The notes under the pieces are model-generated. The model was not told the origin of the DNA. It ran no database searches and saw only the letters and a program-made list of their open reading frames with translations. A stretch of 64,000 nt of DNA from Paracentrotus lividus (Eukaryota > Echinodermata > Echinoidea > Camarodonta > Echinidae), in assembly GCA_940671915.1 (NCBI GenBank), contig CALNVZ010002974.1:42097735-42161734 (forward strand), written 5' to 3'. This document shows positions 35,514 to 48,175 of the stretch, piece by piece. Every line of letters starts with the position of its first letter. The first letter of the stretch is position 1. Both the position numbers and the translations under genes were made by a program.

Positions 35514-35857
35514 TACAATATTTACAAACTTTGAAGATCAACATTTACATGATTTGGAAAGAAATGAATCACAGCCAGCAATAGTATAGTCAGATCCCCG
35601 AGGTGATCAGCAAATGTTCCGAAGCTGGTCACGTAACACAAAATGCTCATCTTTCACAATCCACACAGATGGTCTTCAGAAATAATATCTGTGAATTGGT
35701 ACTGATGATGTCTGGAATAAACACAGCAAGACATCTTTCATGAACAACATTCGTCAGTGACACAAGTGTGCCAAAACGATCTTTGCAGTACTCGGTACTC
35801 AAGTCTATGAGTTCATTTTTCGATTGAATGCACTTTCAGTCCATGAGTTGGCCAATG

Positions 35858-35947
35858 TTATTTGATCTCGGGCGTACTCAGTCCATATTTGGCCTTCATC
35901 TTGTCCAGCTCTGCCTGCTTCTTGGCTTCATCCATCTTCTTGAAGGC
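35858..35947 (-). CDS. SF3B6: SF3B6 exon 4 and stop (residues 97-125)
   Basis: Encodes [20 protein letters not shown] and the final YGLSTPEIK before TAA. It aligns with the human AFQKMD... tail, and the Lys/Glu-rich helix is conserved in character. Intron 3 is 35948-36557. Confidence 0.96.
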   Translation of the reverse strand, partial: AFKKMDEAKKQAELDKMKAKYGLSTPEIK

Positions 35948-38900
35948 CTGTTGGGAAACGGGAAGAAAAATAAAAGAAATTTGTTAAAATTAATTTAATT
36001 CAGGGTTTCCTCACAAATTGTGGATAGATTGTGCAATTTTCATTGCATGAAAACATTCAAACAATTAAAAAAATATTACTTTTAGTTTGATGATTAAAAA
36101 AAAAACAAGAACAATGCACAGTGCAACATCCCCTCCCCATACATCAGCACTAATACTTTCTTGGTAAGGAAGTACCTAACATTTAGGGAAAGTATAAAGA
36201 AGGTTAACTTTTAAGTTTACTTCCTTATTAAATAAATAATGAGAAGACTCCAACAGTTAATGAACAGAAACTATATTTGTGCATATTTAATGAGTTTTGA
36301 CCTACATGCATGACCTACATACCCAAAAATGAAATTTGGGCTACATTTTTATACGATGTACTGAAATACCAAATTTCATCAAAATCAGTTGAACATTTCC
36401 AAAGTTATCAAAAGGAATTTACATTTGTCGATACATAATTAGCTATTTTTGCATATTTAATTAGATATGACCTTTGCCCTACAAAATTTTTAATTGACTT
36501 TGGACTGTGTATTGATTACATAAAAAATGAAAGAGTGCAATCCTGATATGTGCTTACCCTATTTGACTGGTAGTAGAGAACAACCAGGTACCTGCCACAG
36601 ACATTGAAACCGGAGAGATGATCACAGGCGTTCTTGGCATCAAAGATGTCTTCATAAACTACGTAGGCTGTCCCCTTTGTATCTGGATTGGTACCTCTGT
36701 TGTAATAGAGAAAATAATGTGCATCAATATATAACAAAAATTGTTGCAGAACAGTCTGGAGCCATTGAGTAGAGTCGCTCAGAGTGGTGAGTTAGTTACG
36801 ACATACCCAAGCCCAAAAGCATTGGCTACACAATAGAAAAGATGCCTCCATTGTTGAAGTGCATTGACCCATGACCTTTGACCTCAGGCTCATTTGCATA
36901 TAATCTTGGTCCCTCATGTCACTTCACCAGACATCAATTTATGTAAACATACATGTACATATTGCGATATTATTGCAGTGTGGTTTATAAAGAGCTGCCT
37001 GGGAAGAAGACTATATGCAAATGAGCAGTTGCCTCATTTACATATCATTTGCATATTTACCACTTTCTGGGAGTTTCATGGCTCTAGCAGCTAAACAGAC
37101 CATGCTGTTGATGCAGAGTTTTCATGAATGTTGTCTATAAAACGTTTCTCAGGAATAGCATGGGAAAAAGTGGATAATTATGCACATATGACATTTATAT
37201 TTAAACCCCTATAATAACTAACTGTGTCTAGAATGTTTTACAATTGTGAGCCATATATAAGTGATTTGTTGCCCATGTAATAATGTGTTGTATGAAAGGA
37301 GAGAAGGTTAGCACTCCCCTTGATAAGGACGGAATTCACCTTCGGGTGACAACACACAAATGGTTAAGGCATTGCCACTTACTTTGTGGCATCTAACCAC
37401 GTTTTTATTCAAATATTAATCATTTCTACTGTATACAGTCTACAACAATGGATGATCCCTGCAACTTTGCTCATAAGCCCAGTTCACACACAAATTGGCA
37501 GTACTATCGACAAGCATTTGATGGTATTTCCTGTACTTTAAAATAAACAGGTGGCCTGTTGAGCAGCTCATCTTGCTGATCTTGAATTTTCAACAAAATG
37601 CTGATGGAGGATGGAAGTACAGGCCTTAAATTTCATCAGTTTTAGGGCAAGGCAATTTTTTCATAGGGCACTTTTTCTTGAGTGCAAATGTCTGGAAAAG
37701 GGCATTAAAATCTCCAAGGCCAAACAGGTGATTTTGGAAGAGGCATTAAGGCAAGTTTGGGGGTCTTGTGGCCGTCGATTAATTTAAGCCCTGGAAGTAT
37801 AGTTTTTTAATTAACAATATGAAAAGGGAAGGACAGCCACGGCATTTACATCTATAGTGTAGAAACGGGGTAGTTTTTCTTTCAAAATTTGTGTTTCTTT
37901 CATTTTAAAGATGGGGTAAAATTTTAAAAAGCTTCAAACCGGTTTCTTGTAAAATACTCAAACTCTATAATTTGTCCTTCTACACCAATTTTTTTACTTG
38001 ACTTGAGAAAATCTGAAATCAATTGTTAGAGAAGATTTGGCGCAGACATTATCCAAACAATCATTTCATAGATTTAGCTATCCGATTGCCGTTTTGTGAA
38101 ATAAATATTATCAAGAAAATCCCTTCCATGCCTGTAAAATTGTTTCACATATGACATTTTTAACAATAATTTACACTTTCGTATATCATTTCTAACTGAT
38201 TTGTTTTATCAAATAACCTTTCATTTTATTTGACAATGAGTTCAAACTTTTAAACTTTATAATATTTTGTATATACAAAATTTACCAATATTAGACCAAG
38301 ATTTAAGCCAGTATGCCTGTAACTTGTTCCATGCATGCTCAGCAAATGTAACTTAAAATGGAGGCCATTCAACAAGTACAACAATGTAAACAATCATAAA
38401 ATTAATCAGAATTAATTAAAAAGAATACAAAGAAACTCCCCACTTACACTCTGATCTGTCTGATCGCTCCATACTTTCCAAAGATGTCGTACATCTCCTC
38501 AGCTGTAATCTTATATGGCAAGTTTCTTATATACAGAATTCTGTTCACCTCTGGTGGGAGACGGACCTAGAAAATAGAATTCATAAAATTGACATTATAA
38601 CTTTGATACTGCTTAGGATTTCTAAATAAAGCAATATATATGACAAATATATCAAACAAGAGAAATTCTCTTACAATCAACTCCCATTAGATTAGAATGT
38701 TAGGTTGTGAGATCAAGCCCAAAACCTTAAAAATGGGAGAGAATTACCTTGTTATTCTGAGTTTGGATGCTGTCATGTTGTCAATGAAAATTATCTTTTT
38801 TATTTTTAGACTATCCTTTTTTACATATCTAGCTCTCCTTTCCAACCTTTTTCTAAAATCAATCATGTCGATGGGATAGATCTAGATCGATCCAATACCC

Positions 38901-40423
38901 CCTAAGCTAGGAGGACTCTGGACTGAAATTAAAAAGATTTGTAAAATAAAGTAAAATTTAACAAGCACAACACAGAAAATTTCATCAAAATCGGATGAAA
39001 AATAACAAAGTTATGCATTTTTTAGGTATTGATTTTTTTTTTGTAAAACAAGTTCTTGGCAATCGTCTCATGGTCTCATTTGAATATTTGAATATTCAAA
39101 TTAGCAAACTGATGATGTCACAGTCCCCCTACTTCTTGTGTATTTTATTATATGAAATCCTATTTATCTCATTTTTTCATATATTGCGTATACAGAAAAT
39201 CTGTCACTTATACTGAAATAAGTAAAAGCACTTGTGACCTTGAACATTCCTAAAGGATTAATCCCTATTTTTATGTCCTTGGGGCAGAAAATCTTGATAA
39301 TTGGTATTTCACACAATAAAATACAAAGAAAGTAGGGGGACTGAGACATCATCAGTTTGCCAATTTAAAGAACTGTTTCCTAAAAAATTCAAAACCTAAG
39401 AATATTCATAACTTTGCTATTTCTTATCTGATTGTGATGAAATTTTCAGTGTTGTGCTTTTTAGATTTTACTTTATTTTTCTAATAAAGCAAACTCCAGC
39501 CCGGATGAGTTCTTTAATATTTTTGCTAATGCAATTGCATAAGGCCATAAGGGTGTAGATCTAGATCTACCTTCAACTTCATGCACTTCTCACAATTTTT
39601 TCAACAACACACAGGTAGCACAGCCAAAGGGAGACAGACGATTGGATTCCCTTTTTAATTTGAAAAACCTATTTAGTTTGGATTAGACTAGAATCTAATA
39701 GTAATAGTTCTTGATGATGGAATCAATCCATCATTGAAATCGATTGATTAGATTGACTATTTCAATTAGCCTGCCCAACGAAGGACATGAAGGAGGGCCG
39801 ACTAGGCCTTGCCGAGCCGTGCTGGTCCGTCTCGAGCCAGTTGAGGATCTAACGTTGTCATTAGCTTGTAAGAGCAGCGCGGCGATGATGGAGTTGGCCT
39901 CACACTCACACGGTCAGAGACAGAGTCACACTCACATTCACAGTCACACACAACTTGATATGATAGGCCCCTACGTTAGACGATAAAAAATCTGACCCTT
40001 CCATGACATCTCGGAATTATTTTTTATCGGTTTTTCACTTTCAGTGGCTGGTACAAAAGGAACACTAGCCAACACGGACCCTGCCCAGCGCCCAACGGCA
40101 ACGATTGTGGCGCTAGGGCCTAGGCCCACCACGCCGCGCCGAGGGCGAAGCGGCTAGCCATCCGAGACGGTCTCGAGGCTAGGCTGTCCTACACGCCACA
40201 CACAAGTTCAGAACTGATAATGAATGCGCAAGATCGCAGATCTTTGACGTGTAAATTGACTTGAACTAGTGAGGACTTTTACCATTTAATCTCAATTTCA
40301 CTATCATAGACATTCCTAGAGTCATCAAAAAATACAATTCACACGATCAACACGCTAAAAAAGTGTAACTTAAAGTAACAAAAAATATCTTACATTCTGC
40401 CGACGGGCTGCTTGCATCGCCAT
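35858..40423 (-). CDS. SF3B6: Splicing factor 3B subunit 6 (p14), complete gene (4 coding exons)
   Basis: Small RRM protein of the SF3b complex in the U2 snRNP; it contacts the branch-point adenosine and SF3B1 during spliceosome assembly in the nucleus. Four exons join in phase to 125 residues, the same length as human SF3B6. The RRM shows RNP2 as ILYIRNLP (20-27) and RNP1 as KGTAYVVYE (57-65). Tyr22, the residue known to contact the branch adenosine in the human protein, is kept. [16 protein letters not shown] and RYLVVLYY are almost identical to human. The C-terminal tail is Lys-rich and diverged, ending in TPEIK. Convergent with PFK: the stop codons are 6 kb apart. Very secure. Confidence 0.97.
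36558..36696 (-). CDS. SF3B6: SF3B6 exon 3 (residues 50-96)
   Basis: Encodes [18 protein letters not shown] through [12 protein letters not shown]1, the second helix and the last strand of the RRM. Acceptor caacag, donor gtaagc. Intron 2 (36697-38447) holds AT-rich DNA with no recognised element. Confidence 0.97.
38448..38566 (-). CDS. SF3B6: SF3B6 exon 2 (residues 11-49)
   Basis: Encodes [20 protein letters not shown] through [15 protein letters not shown]2, the first RRM helix and strand 2. Acceptor tctag, donor gtaagt, phase 2. Confidence 0.97.
38930..39500. mobile_element. Foldback MITE in SF3B6 intron 1
   Basis: Left arm has AATAAAGTAAAATTTAACAAG, CACAACACAGAAAATTTCATC and AACAAAGTTATG. 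The right arm carries their complements ending near 39480. Inner arms share CAGTCCCCCTACTT. Arms exceed 200 bases and the middle is about 100. Confidence 0.75.
40394..40423 (-). CDS. SF3B6: SF3B6 exon 1 (residues 1-10)
   Basis: Ten codons, [10 protein letters not shown], close to the MAMQAAKRAN start of human SF3B6. The ATG lies in an AAGATGG context. Donor gtaaga. Intron 1 (38567-40393) has a GC-rich part near the exon (39740-40200) and a foldback repeat. Confidence 0.93.
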
Positions 40424-40659
40424 CTTGACGTTGGATGAGAAAAATGCTGTATGCTATACGTTTCATGAACGTAGATGACGCCATTCAAACTTGATAAAAG
40501 GGGATTTCCCCAGAGGCTGCTATCACTCTAAACTTGAAAAGTTACCAATTTCATTACAGAATAAAAGATAATCCGATAATTAATATATAAGTCCTTCTCG
40601 TCCTCGCTTTGCTGGACAGAAAACAATAAGTGCTGCAATGTTACACAGGATTCTTAATC

Positions 40660-40760
40660 ACATCACGAAAACTTACTTTCTTGAAAGATTATGATGATTT
40701 TCTTTCAATTTGTATTCTAATATTTGTTACATTTAAACTAAGGACCTACTCATCAATGTG

Positions 40761-40796
<36 letters not shown>

Positions 40797-41135
40797 ATGT
40801 TTCTGTGTTTGCATACGTGTCTCTTTGTAAATAATTACTAGTTTAGCTCAACATTTTTACCTTAAATATTCATGTTTATGTATCGCTGTTTACAATGTTT
40901 TGTGTAGATTAGTATCTTCTATATATCATGTAATTAATGTAGTTTACTTCCAGGGCCCCGCTAACAAGCCTAGCTTCCAAAGGGGTCCTAAAATCATTTC
41001 ATCTATGATGTACTCTAATTTGATAAGTGCTAATGTACTCATTATATATTTTATATACACATATGTATATCAATATGATTGTATTGTGATGATTTTGGTT
41101 TTAAATAAACTTGAACTTGAACTAACTAAACGAAA
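40660..41135 (+). mobile_element. LINE 3' tail, copy 1 (inverted relative to 43220-43690)
   Basis: Begins in the C-terminal codons KTYFLERL of a LINE ORF, then a 3' UTR with a TG microsatellite (40767-40795). Ends AATAAACTTGAACTTGAAC, a short microsatellite tail as seen in CR1-group LINEs. Confidence 0.75.
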
Positions 41136-43219
41136 ATATTCATTCCCGAACGGATAATCATAGATCTAGTTGTATAAAAACTTTTCTATTAAATCAAATT
41201 ACTTGTTGTTGTTGTTGTTTGGTTGGTTTTAACGGCGCATGTCTTTCAATTTTGAATTTTCACGCCAATGTTTTATTGTTTTTATTTTTTTTTTAATTTT
41301 TATTTTGGGGTTGTAATAGTAAAATTTGGAAATCGTGATTTTGAATTTGTAGCAATTTGTGCCATTTCGTCTAATAGTTTGTGTTTAAGCCTCATATGCT
41401 TTTTCCGTATAATTTTAATCACAATTTTGATTTATTAATCTATGAGATCCCCTTGCTTGGGAAATTAAAATTCCTGTAATTCCCCCCCCCCCAAAAAAAT
41501 GTAAATAGTTGAATTTCCTTTTTTAAGTGTAGGCAGCGCAAAAAAATAAATAAAGAAAAATAGATAGGCAGGCCTATAATACATGGTATTGTATGAACAA
41601 TCAAATAAACCAAATTATAATCATGCGCGTGTACTATTTGTAAAAACTATTTGTAAAGGACTAACCCAAACAAGATTCACAGTATTTTGAATAAAAGGGG
41701 AGTACACGAACAGCAACAACAACAACACTGATAATACTGTGAATTGTTTTTTTTAAGGCCCTCCCCTTCTCAGCCCTTCAATTCCAATTTCTTAATGAGT
41801 TTTGTTTGGGTATTAGACCTTGAGAATATTAAAAGCCCATGAATACAAAACTTTTATGTCTGTTAAAAGTGAGTGAATGTTAAAATTTTAAAATTGGACA
41901 AAATAATATATCTGAGGATTTTCCATCGTGCAGTTCCTCAATTTTTTTTATGACCTTACTTTTTAACAATACAAATTTGACGCCCAGTGGTGCGGTGGCC
42001 TGGAAAAAAGTAAAAATAACACTGAAGAAATATATTTTCATATAGGATTCATAAAATTCTTATCAAGATGCATTGTCTAGTAAAGTTCAAAGTTAAAAAG
42101 TTAAAAGTTTATCAATTTCCAAATTTTCATAAAAAACATTACAAAATAAAAGCATATATTTTGAATACATATAAAACAGCATGTCATACGATGATAACAT
42201 TATACAAAACAAAATAAATATTGGGAAATGGAAAAACATTAGAAAAAATAAACACTACGAAAAAATAAGAAGCATAATAAGGTCGAGTTATGCTGATAGG
42301 AGTCAAGCGCAGATCCTGCATCGGCTCTTATAAATGATTTTGTCTCATTATATTAGCGGCTATTTTTTAATTATTTTTTTTAAATGAATAATTTATTGGG
42401 TTTTTTTTTAGGTTCATCAGGGCCTGAGTGGGGTAAAACGGAACGAGGTTTTCCTCAATTTACCGCGGGGACAACTACAATCACATCAGTTTTCAAAATT
42501 TGTTTATACAAATTATTTTTTAAAGATAGTAATGTCATTTGGCTAATATTACACAACAAAAGGCAGACGCGGATCCGAGGGCATGAAGCGTGCTATCGCC
42601 CCTCGTATAGGATTGCAAGAGAAAAAAAATGTGTTCTTTTGGAGCGATGACATTTATTGTTGTTGTTGTTCTATTTCATTTTATATTTTATACCGGTATT
42701 TTTATTTTTTATTTTTGGTTTTCAATTTCTTACGTGCCGATTGAGCGACCGCGCCCTACGGTGACCCCCCCCCCCCGCTTATTGCCCGGCCAACGTGACG
42801 TGAACACATTTTGAAGTACCTCTTTGCTCTCCCAGTGTGACGGAAAAATTGAAACAATTGGAGCCCCCCCCCCCTCTCATGAAATCCTGGATCCACCACC
42901 ACAAAGTCCGTTTTTATCCCATATCGGGTAAAACAGACCCATTTAATTGGTAGGGGAAAAAAGGACCATATAAAATTTTATATTTTTCTCATAGTGGGAA
43001 GGTTCAGTGGTATAATAGTTTTTTTTATAATGCTGGGACACTCTCATGGAAGTAAGCACTTCTATTACATTCACAGTAACAAATAGCAGGAAAAAATAAA
43101 TAAATATAAAAAGATAAATAAAGCACGATTATCCACAGCAAATAGTTCACGGTGAGCTAGCATGAGTGTAAACGATAAACTAAAAAAATGAACCATAATT
43201 TTTGGTATAATAATTTATA
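41136..43219. other. Repeat-rich intergenic DNA
   Basis: AT-rich with no gene recognised, lying between the two inverted LINE tails. Short C tracts (41480, 42766, 42865), with CCTGGATCCACCACCAC at 42886 resembling ends of a common invertebrate MITE. Confidence 0.4.
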
Positions 43220-43570
43220 GGCCTAGGCTTCAAGTTCAAGTTCAAGTTCAAGTTCAAGTTTATTTAAAACCAAAATCATCACAATACAATCATATTGATA
43301 TACATATGTGTATATAAAATATATAATGAGTACATTAGCACTTATCAAATTAGAGTACATCATAGATGAAATGATTTTAGGACCCCTTTGGAAGCTAGGC
43401 TTGTTAGCGGGGCCCTGGAAATAAACTACATTAATTACATGATATATAGAAAATACTAATCTACACAAAACAATGTAAACAGCGATACATAAACATGAAT
43501 ATTAAGGTAAAAATGTTGAGCTAAACTAGTAATTATTTACAAAGAGACACGTATGCAAACACAGAAACAT

Positions 43571-43606
<36 letters not shown>

Positions 43607-43954
43607 CACATTGATGAGTAGGTCCTTAGTTTAAATGTAACAAATATTAGAATACAAATTGAAAGAAAATCATCATAATCTTTCAAGAAAGTAAGTTTTG
43701 GATAACTTTTTGAACATAGAAAGAGTTGTACTATTTTTTATTTCAACAGGCAAACTGTTCCATGCTTTAATGCAGGATATATGAAAGGAGGTCAGAGTGA
43801 CATTTGTTCTTGCAAAAGGCTGATGAATAAGACCCCTTTGACGGGTATTATAGTTATGAATTTGAGAATTCTTAAGAAATAACTTTGTCAACGTACACTC
43901 ATGAGGAATTGATTGCTTAAAACTGGGTGAAAACGGATTAAAATTTTGACGCAT
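43220..43954 (-). mobile_element. LINE 3' part, copy 2
   Basis: Minus strand. The frame 43954-43673 encodes HNYNTRQRGL and WNSLPVEIKNS ending FLERL, the usual C-terminus of a CR1-like RT. It is followed by the same 3' UTR as copy 1 and ends in several TTGAAC-type repeats at 43227-43260. Confidence 0.8.
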
Positions 43955-44189
43955 GCGGAGGGTCGGGGGACGGTCTTTCCCAAGTTCACTGAGAGGTCCG
44001 TTTTAAGTAGGCCTACTCCTCTCTTTTTTTTCTTCTAAATTATGGGCGAGGGTCGGGACACTCAGCCCTTCCCTAGGAGGGTAGGCGTGAAAAAAATTAG
44101 GACTTCGGCAATCAAGAAGATCAGGTAGCCATACTAGGCATTGTCATGAATATACTTATACTGGATATATGGATGCTTCTGAACGCAGG

Positions 44190-45110
44190 CTTAAGCCTCT
44201 ATATTCAGATCCAAATTCTGTCTTCTTTTTAGGTTGGCTGGATCATGTCCTGGTGGGTCAGCGTCGAATTTGTATTTCACTGACACTGGTTCATTTTTCC
44301 AATGCTTGTCCAGCCCATTCTCGAAGCTGTGGACACTGGGTGCATTTACTAAATCATTGTTAAGACTATTCCATGGTTTCCTCATTCTCATGTAGAAAGA
44401 TTGTTTACGTTTTTCAGTGACTGATCTTGGGATATATGGTTTTTTTATTATGACCTCTGGTAGGCCCATTCATCTGATCTGACCCAGATCTGGCACTACC
44501 TCTTGGTCATATCTGTGAAATAACTTGTTATGTTTCAATCATATCTCCCCGCGCACGGCGGTACGTCAATGTAGGCAGTTTAAGTTGCGTCAATCTTTGC
44601 TCGTATGAAAGTCTTTTTACCCCAGGTATACCAGTTTCGTGGCCTTTCTTTGTACATTTTCTAGTGCAAGAATATGCTTTTTTAAGTAAGGGCTCCATAC
44701 AGCATGTGCATACTCTAAATGTGGTCTTATCAAGGCTTTATAAAGGAGTAAAAAGTTCTCCTTGTGTAGATGAACAAATGTTCTTCTTATGAGATTCATC
44801 AATCTATTAACTTTATTGATTTTAGATTGAAAGTGTTGGTCAAAACTAAGTTTTTTGTCAATGATCACTCCTAAATCTTTACTGGACTCAACATGTGACA
44901 GACTACTTGTGGCATTACCATTTGTCATTGTGTAGTCATGGGATTCATTATCCTGTCTACCAATTGAGAGCACAGCATTTATCAGGATGAAATTTTAACA
45001 GGCACTTGTCCGCATGATACAAGACGATTCAAGTCTTCCTGCAATAACACAGCATCATTTTCACTTCTAACATATTTTGGTATCATCAGCAAACAGATAC
45101 AAGACGAAAT
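44190..45110 (-). mobile_element. CR1/Jockey-like LINE fragment, decayed
   Basis: Minus strand. The catalytic box reads FADDTK at about 45076-45094, then DLGVIIDKKLSFDQHF, LLYKALIRPHLEYAHAVWSPY and KATKLV (44973-44617), then the C-terminal tail around WNSLNNDLVNAPS (44469-44191). At least two frame breaks. A different subfamily from the intron 1 LINE. Confidence 0.8.
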
Positions 45111-47529
45111 CAGATCAGGGAAATCATCCCCCTTTTTTTTTTTCGTGGGCGGGGGCTGAGGGCGGGCCCGAAAATACCCGTTTTAGAAGGCTTTTTCCCA
45201 CAGGCCCATCGAGCCTCCCCTGGATCTGCGCCTGCATTAATCCCCTTCCCTGTGAAATACTTAAATTTGCTCCAATGGCTCAAGCAAAGCTAGCCATGGA
45301 GGACACCGTAATTAGTTTGGTCAAATTATTGTCGGCTTGTTTTATTAAAATTGAGAAGGAAAACGAAATATAACTGATCATTTTGTTCGCTTAATGAGTC
45401 TAAATCTGTGATAGCCTTTGCCAAAACTCAAGATGAGTACTAGGGGCAGTTATAGCAAAGAAGGTAAGATATAACTTTCATAGTTTAAGCTTGTATTTGT
45501 AAAATATACCCCCCTTTCATTTTACTATATTAAGGAGACAGTTATTGCAGTCCCACAGTATTGATTTTGGTGTGTGTAATAGGTAGTGAGGGGGCGCCCG
45601 CTCGCGCTCGCTGAGTCTGAGAAAGAGAAACGGTGCGTATTATTCTCATTTTTGAGTGAAAGAAAAAGATCATGAATAATATGACATTCTAAAGTTCAGT
45701 TTTCTTCTTTATTTTGACACATTGACAAAGATCTAGACTAACAAAGTCAAAGTTAGATCACTATGCAGATCAATGAATCAATTTAAAAAGTGGACCTGCA
45801 AAGATTTTTTTTTTTTAAATTCAAGATAAGACAGCGAATGTTAACGTTACACAAAAAAAGAATATAGTCTGAATTTTTCTTGTCTGAAGTCCCAATGGCG
45901 GATGCCTGCAGCTGCAACAAGTGAATATATATAACACATGCTGAAATCTGGGTGCTATTATTAATTCAAATGCAGTTTTGTTTTGTGGTGGAAAAAAAAT
46001 TTGCCACCTGTCCTTGCGACTGCCCCCCTCCACATTTAGTCCGGCATCCCAGAAGATTTATTCAAGCGAAAAGCGCCGGAACAACTGACCCCATAGGGGG
46101 TTGGGATGGACCCTGGGCCTCACAAAAATGAATTGCTGCCGGGTCTGAGCTGTGGCCTTCCCGCCAAAATCACACATTTTGTGACGTCACTACCGGAAGT
46201 TACTTTTGAGACAATGTACAGGGAGGTGCACTTGACACTATCACACAAAACGTGTCTCCAACATATTTTTAGGGCTTCATTTTTCATTTTCTTTTTTAGA
46301 GTTTGATTAACCGATAGTATACGATGCACCACAATGAGTTTTCCTGGCATTTTCGTCCCTGAGATCGATGATAGCGACGTTAACATCGCGGAGCGACGTC
46401 GTCGATTTGCGACCAATTTGTCTGTTTTTTTACTCGTTTTCGGTTTTAAATTTTGAAGTTTTGTTTAGATTGTGTTTAAAATATTCAATTGCTCTGAAAC
46501 TTTGCCAACGTCTAAAGCAAGTCCTCCGCTTTCTTAAACATATTTGGTTTTATAAGTTATATGTATTTTTATCTTATTTTTTGGCCATTTAAGTAACATG
46601 GTTTTAAGGAAAATCGGTCAAAAAGAGAGACTTTTTGAGGGTAATATTTCCGAGCCATTCATAATACATCGTGTTGTATGGGGATTTAATACCCGAACTC
46701 ATTATAAGATTCTCACAAACATACTCATTATCCCCCTTGTCCCACCTATTGTCTCCTCTATCACATATGCCCCACACCCACCCACCCACTTACCCACACA
46801 CATACACACATATACAACACACACAACACACACACACACACACCCCTCACACACGCACACACACAAACACGCACGCACACTCCTCTTCACCCTCTCTCTC
46901 TCTCTTCTTCATCGTCGTCTCTAAGTACTTAATTTTGCGTTATAATTCCTTCATGACTTTCAATCCCTCTCTTTGTTCACAAATTTCTTCTCTCCGGTCC
47001 CCTTCCACATTCCCTCTCTTTATCTTTCCTTTCTCTCTCCACCTCTCTCTGTCTCTCTTCTCCTTTTCTTTATCTCTCTCCTATTACTCCCGTTACACTT
47101 CTCTATTAACCCCTCTTACTTCTATCCTCCCCTCTCCTCCCCCTTTGTTTTCTCTCTATCAATTTTATTTGCGGTCTGTATAATTTATTTTCATATATTT
47201 TTCATGCAAATTAATTTATACTGTTTTCAAGGAAATTTAAAATGTTGTCTTCCTTTAATTCAAAGAGATATTTGATCAGATATATTTTGGTTTCCATTCA
47301 ACATAGTGGGTTGGGTTTTTTTTTTTTTTTTTTTTTTTGGGGGGGGGGGTTGTTGAAATTTTCATTATTTTGGATTAGATCCTTTTAACAGGTATTGATA
47401 GAGTAAATCAAGAGAAAATAAAAATTCGTCGGGAGGATTTGAATTGGCTTCCTCAATCTTCAATGTACAAGCAACCCGTTCATTTACCAGCTTTTTCTCC
47501 CAGTATGTAAAAATAAATTTATTCTGAAT

Positions 47530-48175
47530 ATGAACATCACAATCAGTGGAAGGAAAGTTGATCAGTTCAAACAGTTCACATATCTTGGTAGTGTCATCTC
47601 AAATGATGCATACAGCACATGAAGAAATAAAAACTAGAATTGCACTAGCCACGAATGCATTTCTCAAAACATAGCAAGAACACTGACAGCCAAAAAGCTA
47701 AAACAAAGCCTAAGAACTGAAGAAAGAGGCTTTTCAAGTGTCTGGTCTGGAGTGTTGCTTATATGCCATCAGAGACGTGGACGATAAAGAGAGCAGAAGA
47801 AAGGAGGATTGATAGCCTAGAAATGTGGTTGTCGAGGAGAATGGAAGGAATTAGCTGGAAAGATCGTGTCACAAATGACGAAGTACTGAACAGAGTAAAT
47901 GAAGTAAGGATCTTGAGAGAAACAATCAGGAGACGAAAGAAGAACTGGTTGGGGCACATCCTGAGGGGGAATAACATGCTCAGAGATGTGCTGGAAGGGA
48001 AAATGAAAGGCAAAAGGGAAGAGGTAGACCAAGGATTGGGATGGTGTCGAACTGAAAGAGGCAGAAACGTATGAAAGCATGAAGCGGAAGTTCCAAGACA
48101 GAGAACAATGGAGAAACTACTAAAGGCTCTGGTGTTTTGACCTGCCCTTAGGCAGAACACCGAAGAAGAAGATGT
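47530..48175 (+). pseudogene. RTE-like LINE C-terminal fragment, broken
   Basis: Encodes pieces FKQFTYLGSVISND, EEIKTRIALATNAF, SETWTIKRAEERRI and RRMEGISWKDRVTNDEVLNR in several frames, ending NWLGHILRGNN. This is the typical tail of RTE-type endonuclease/reverse transcriptase proteins. The catalytic core is missing. Confidence 0.82.

Noticed and set aside
46598-47183. Open frames rich in His, Thr, Ser and Leu
   Set aside because: They are translations of CA and CT simple repeats in the inverted arm.
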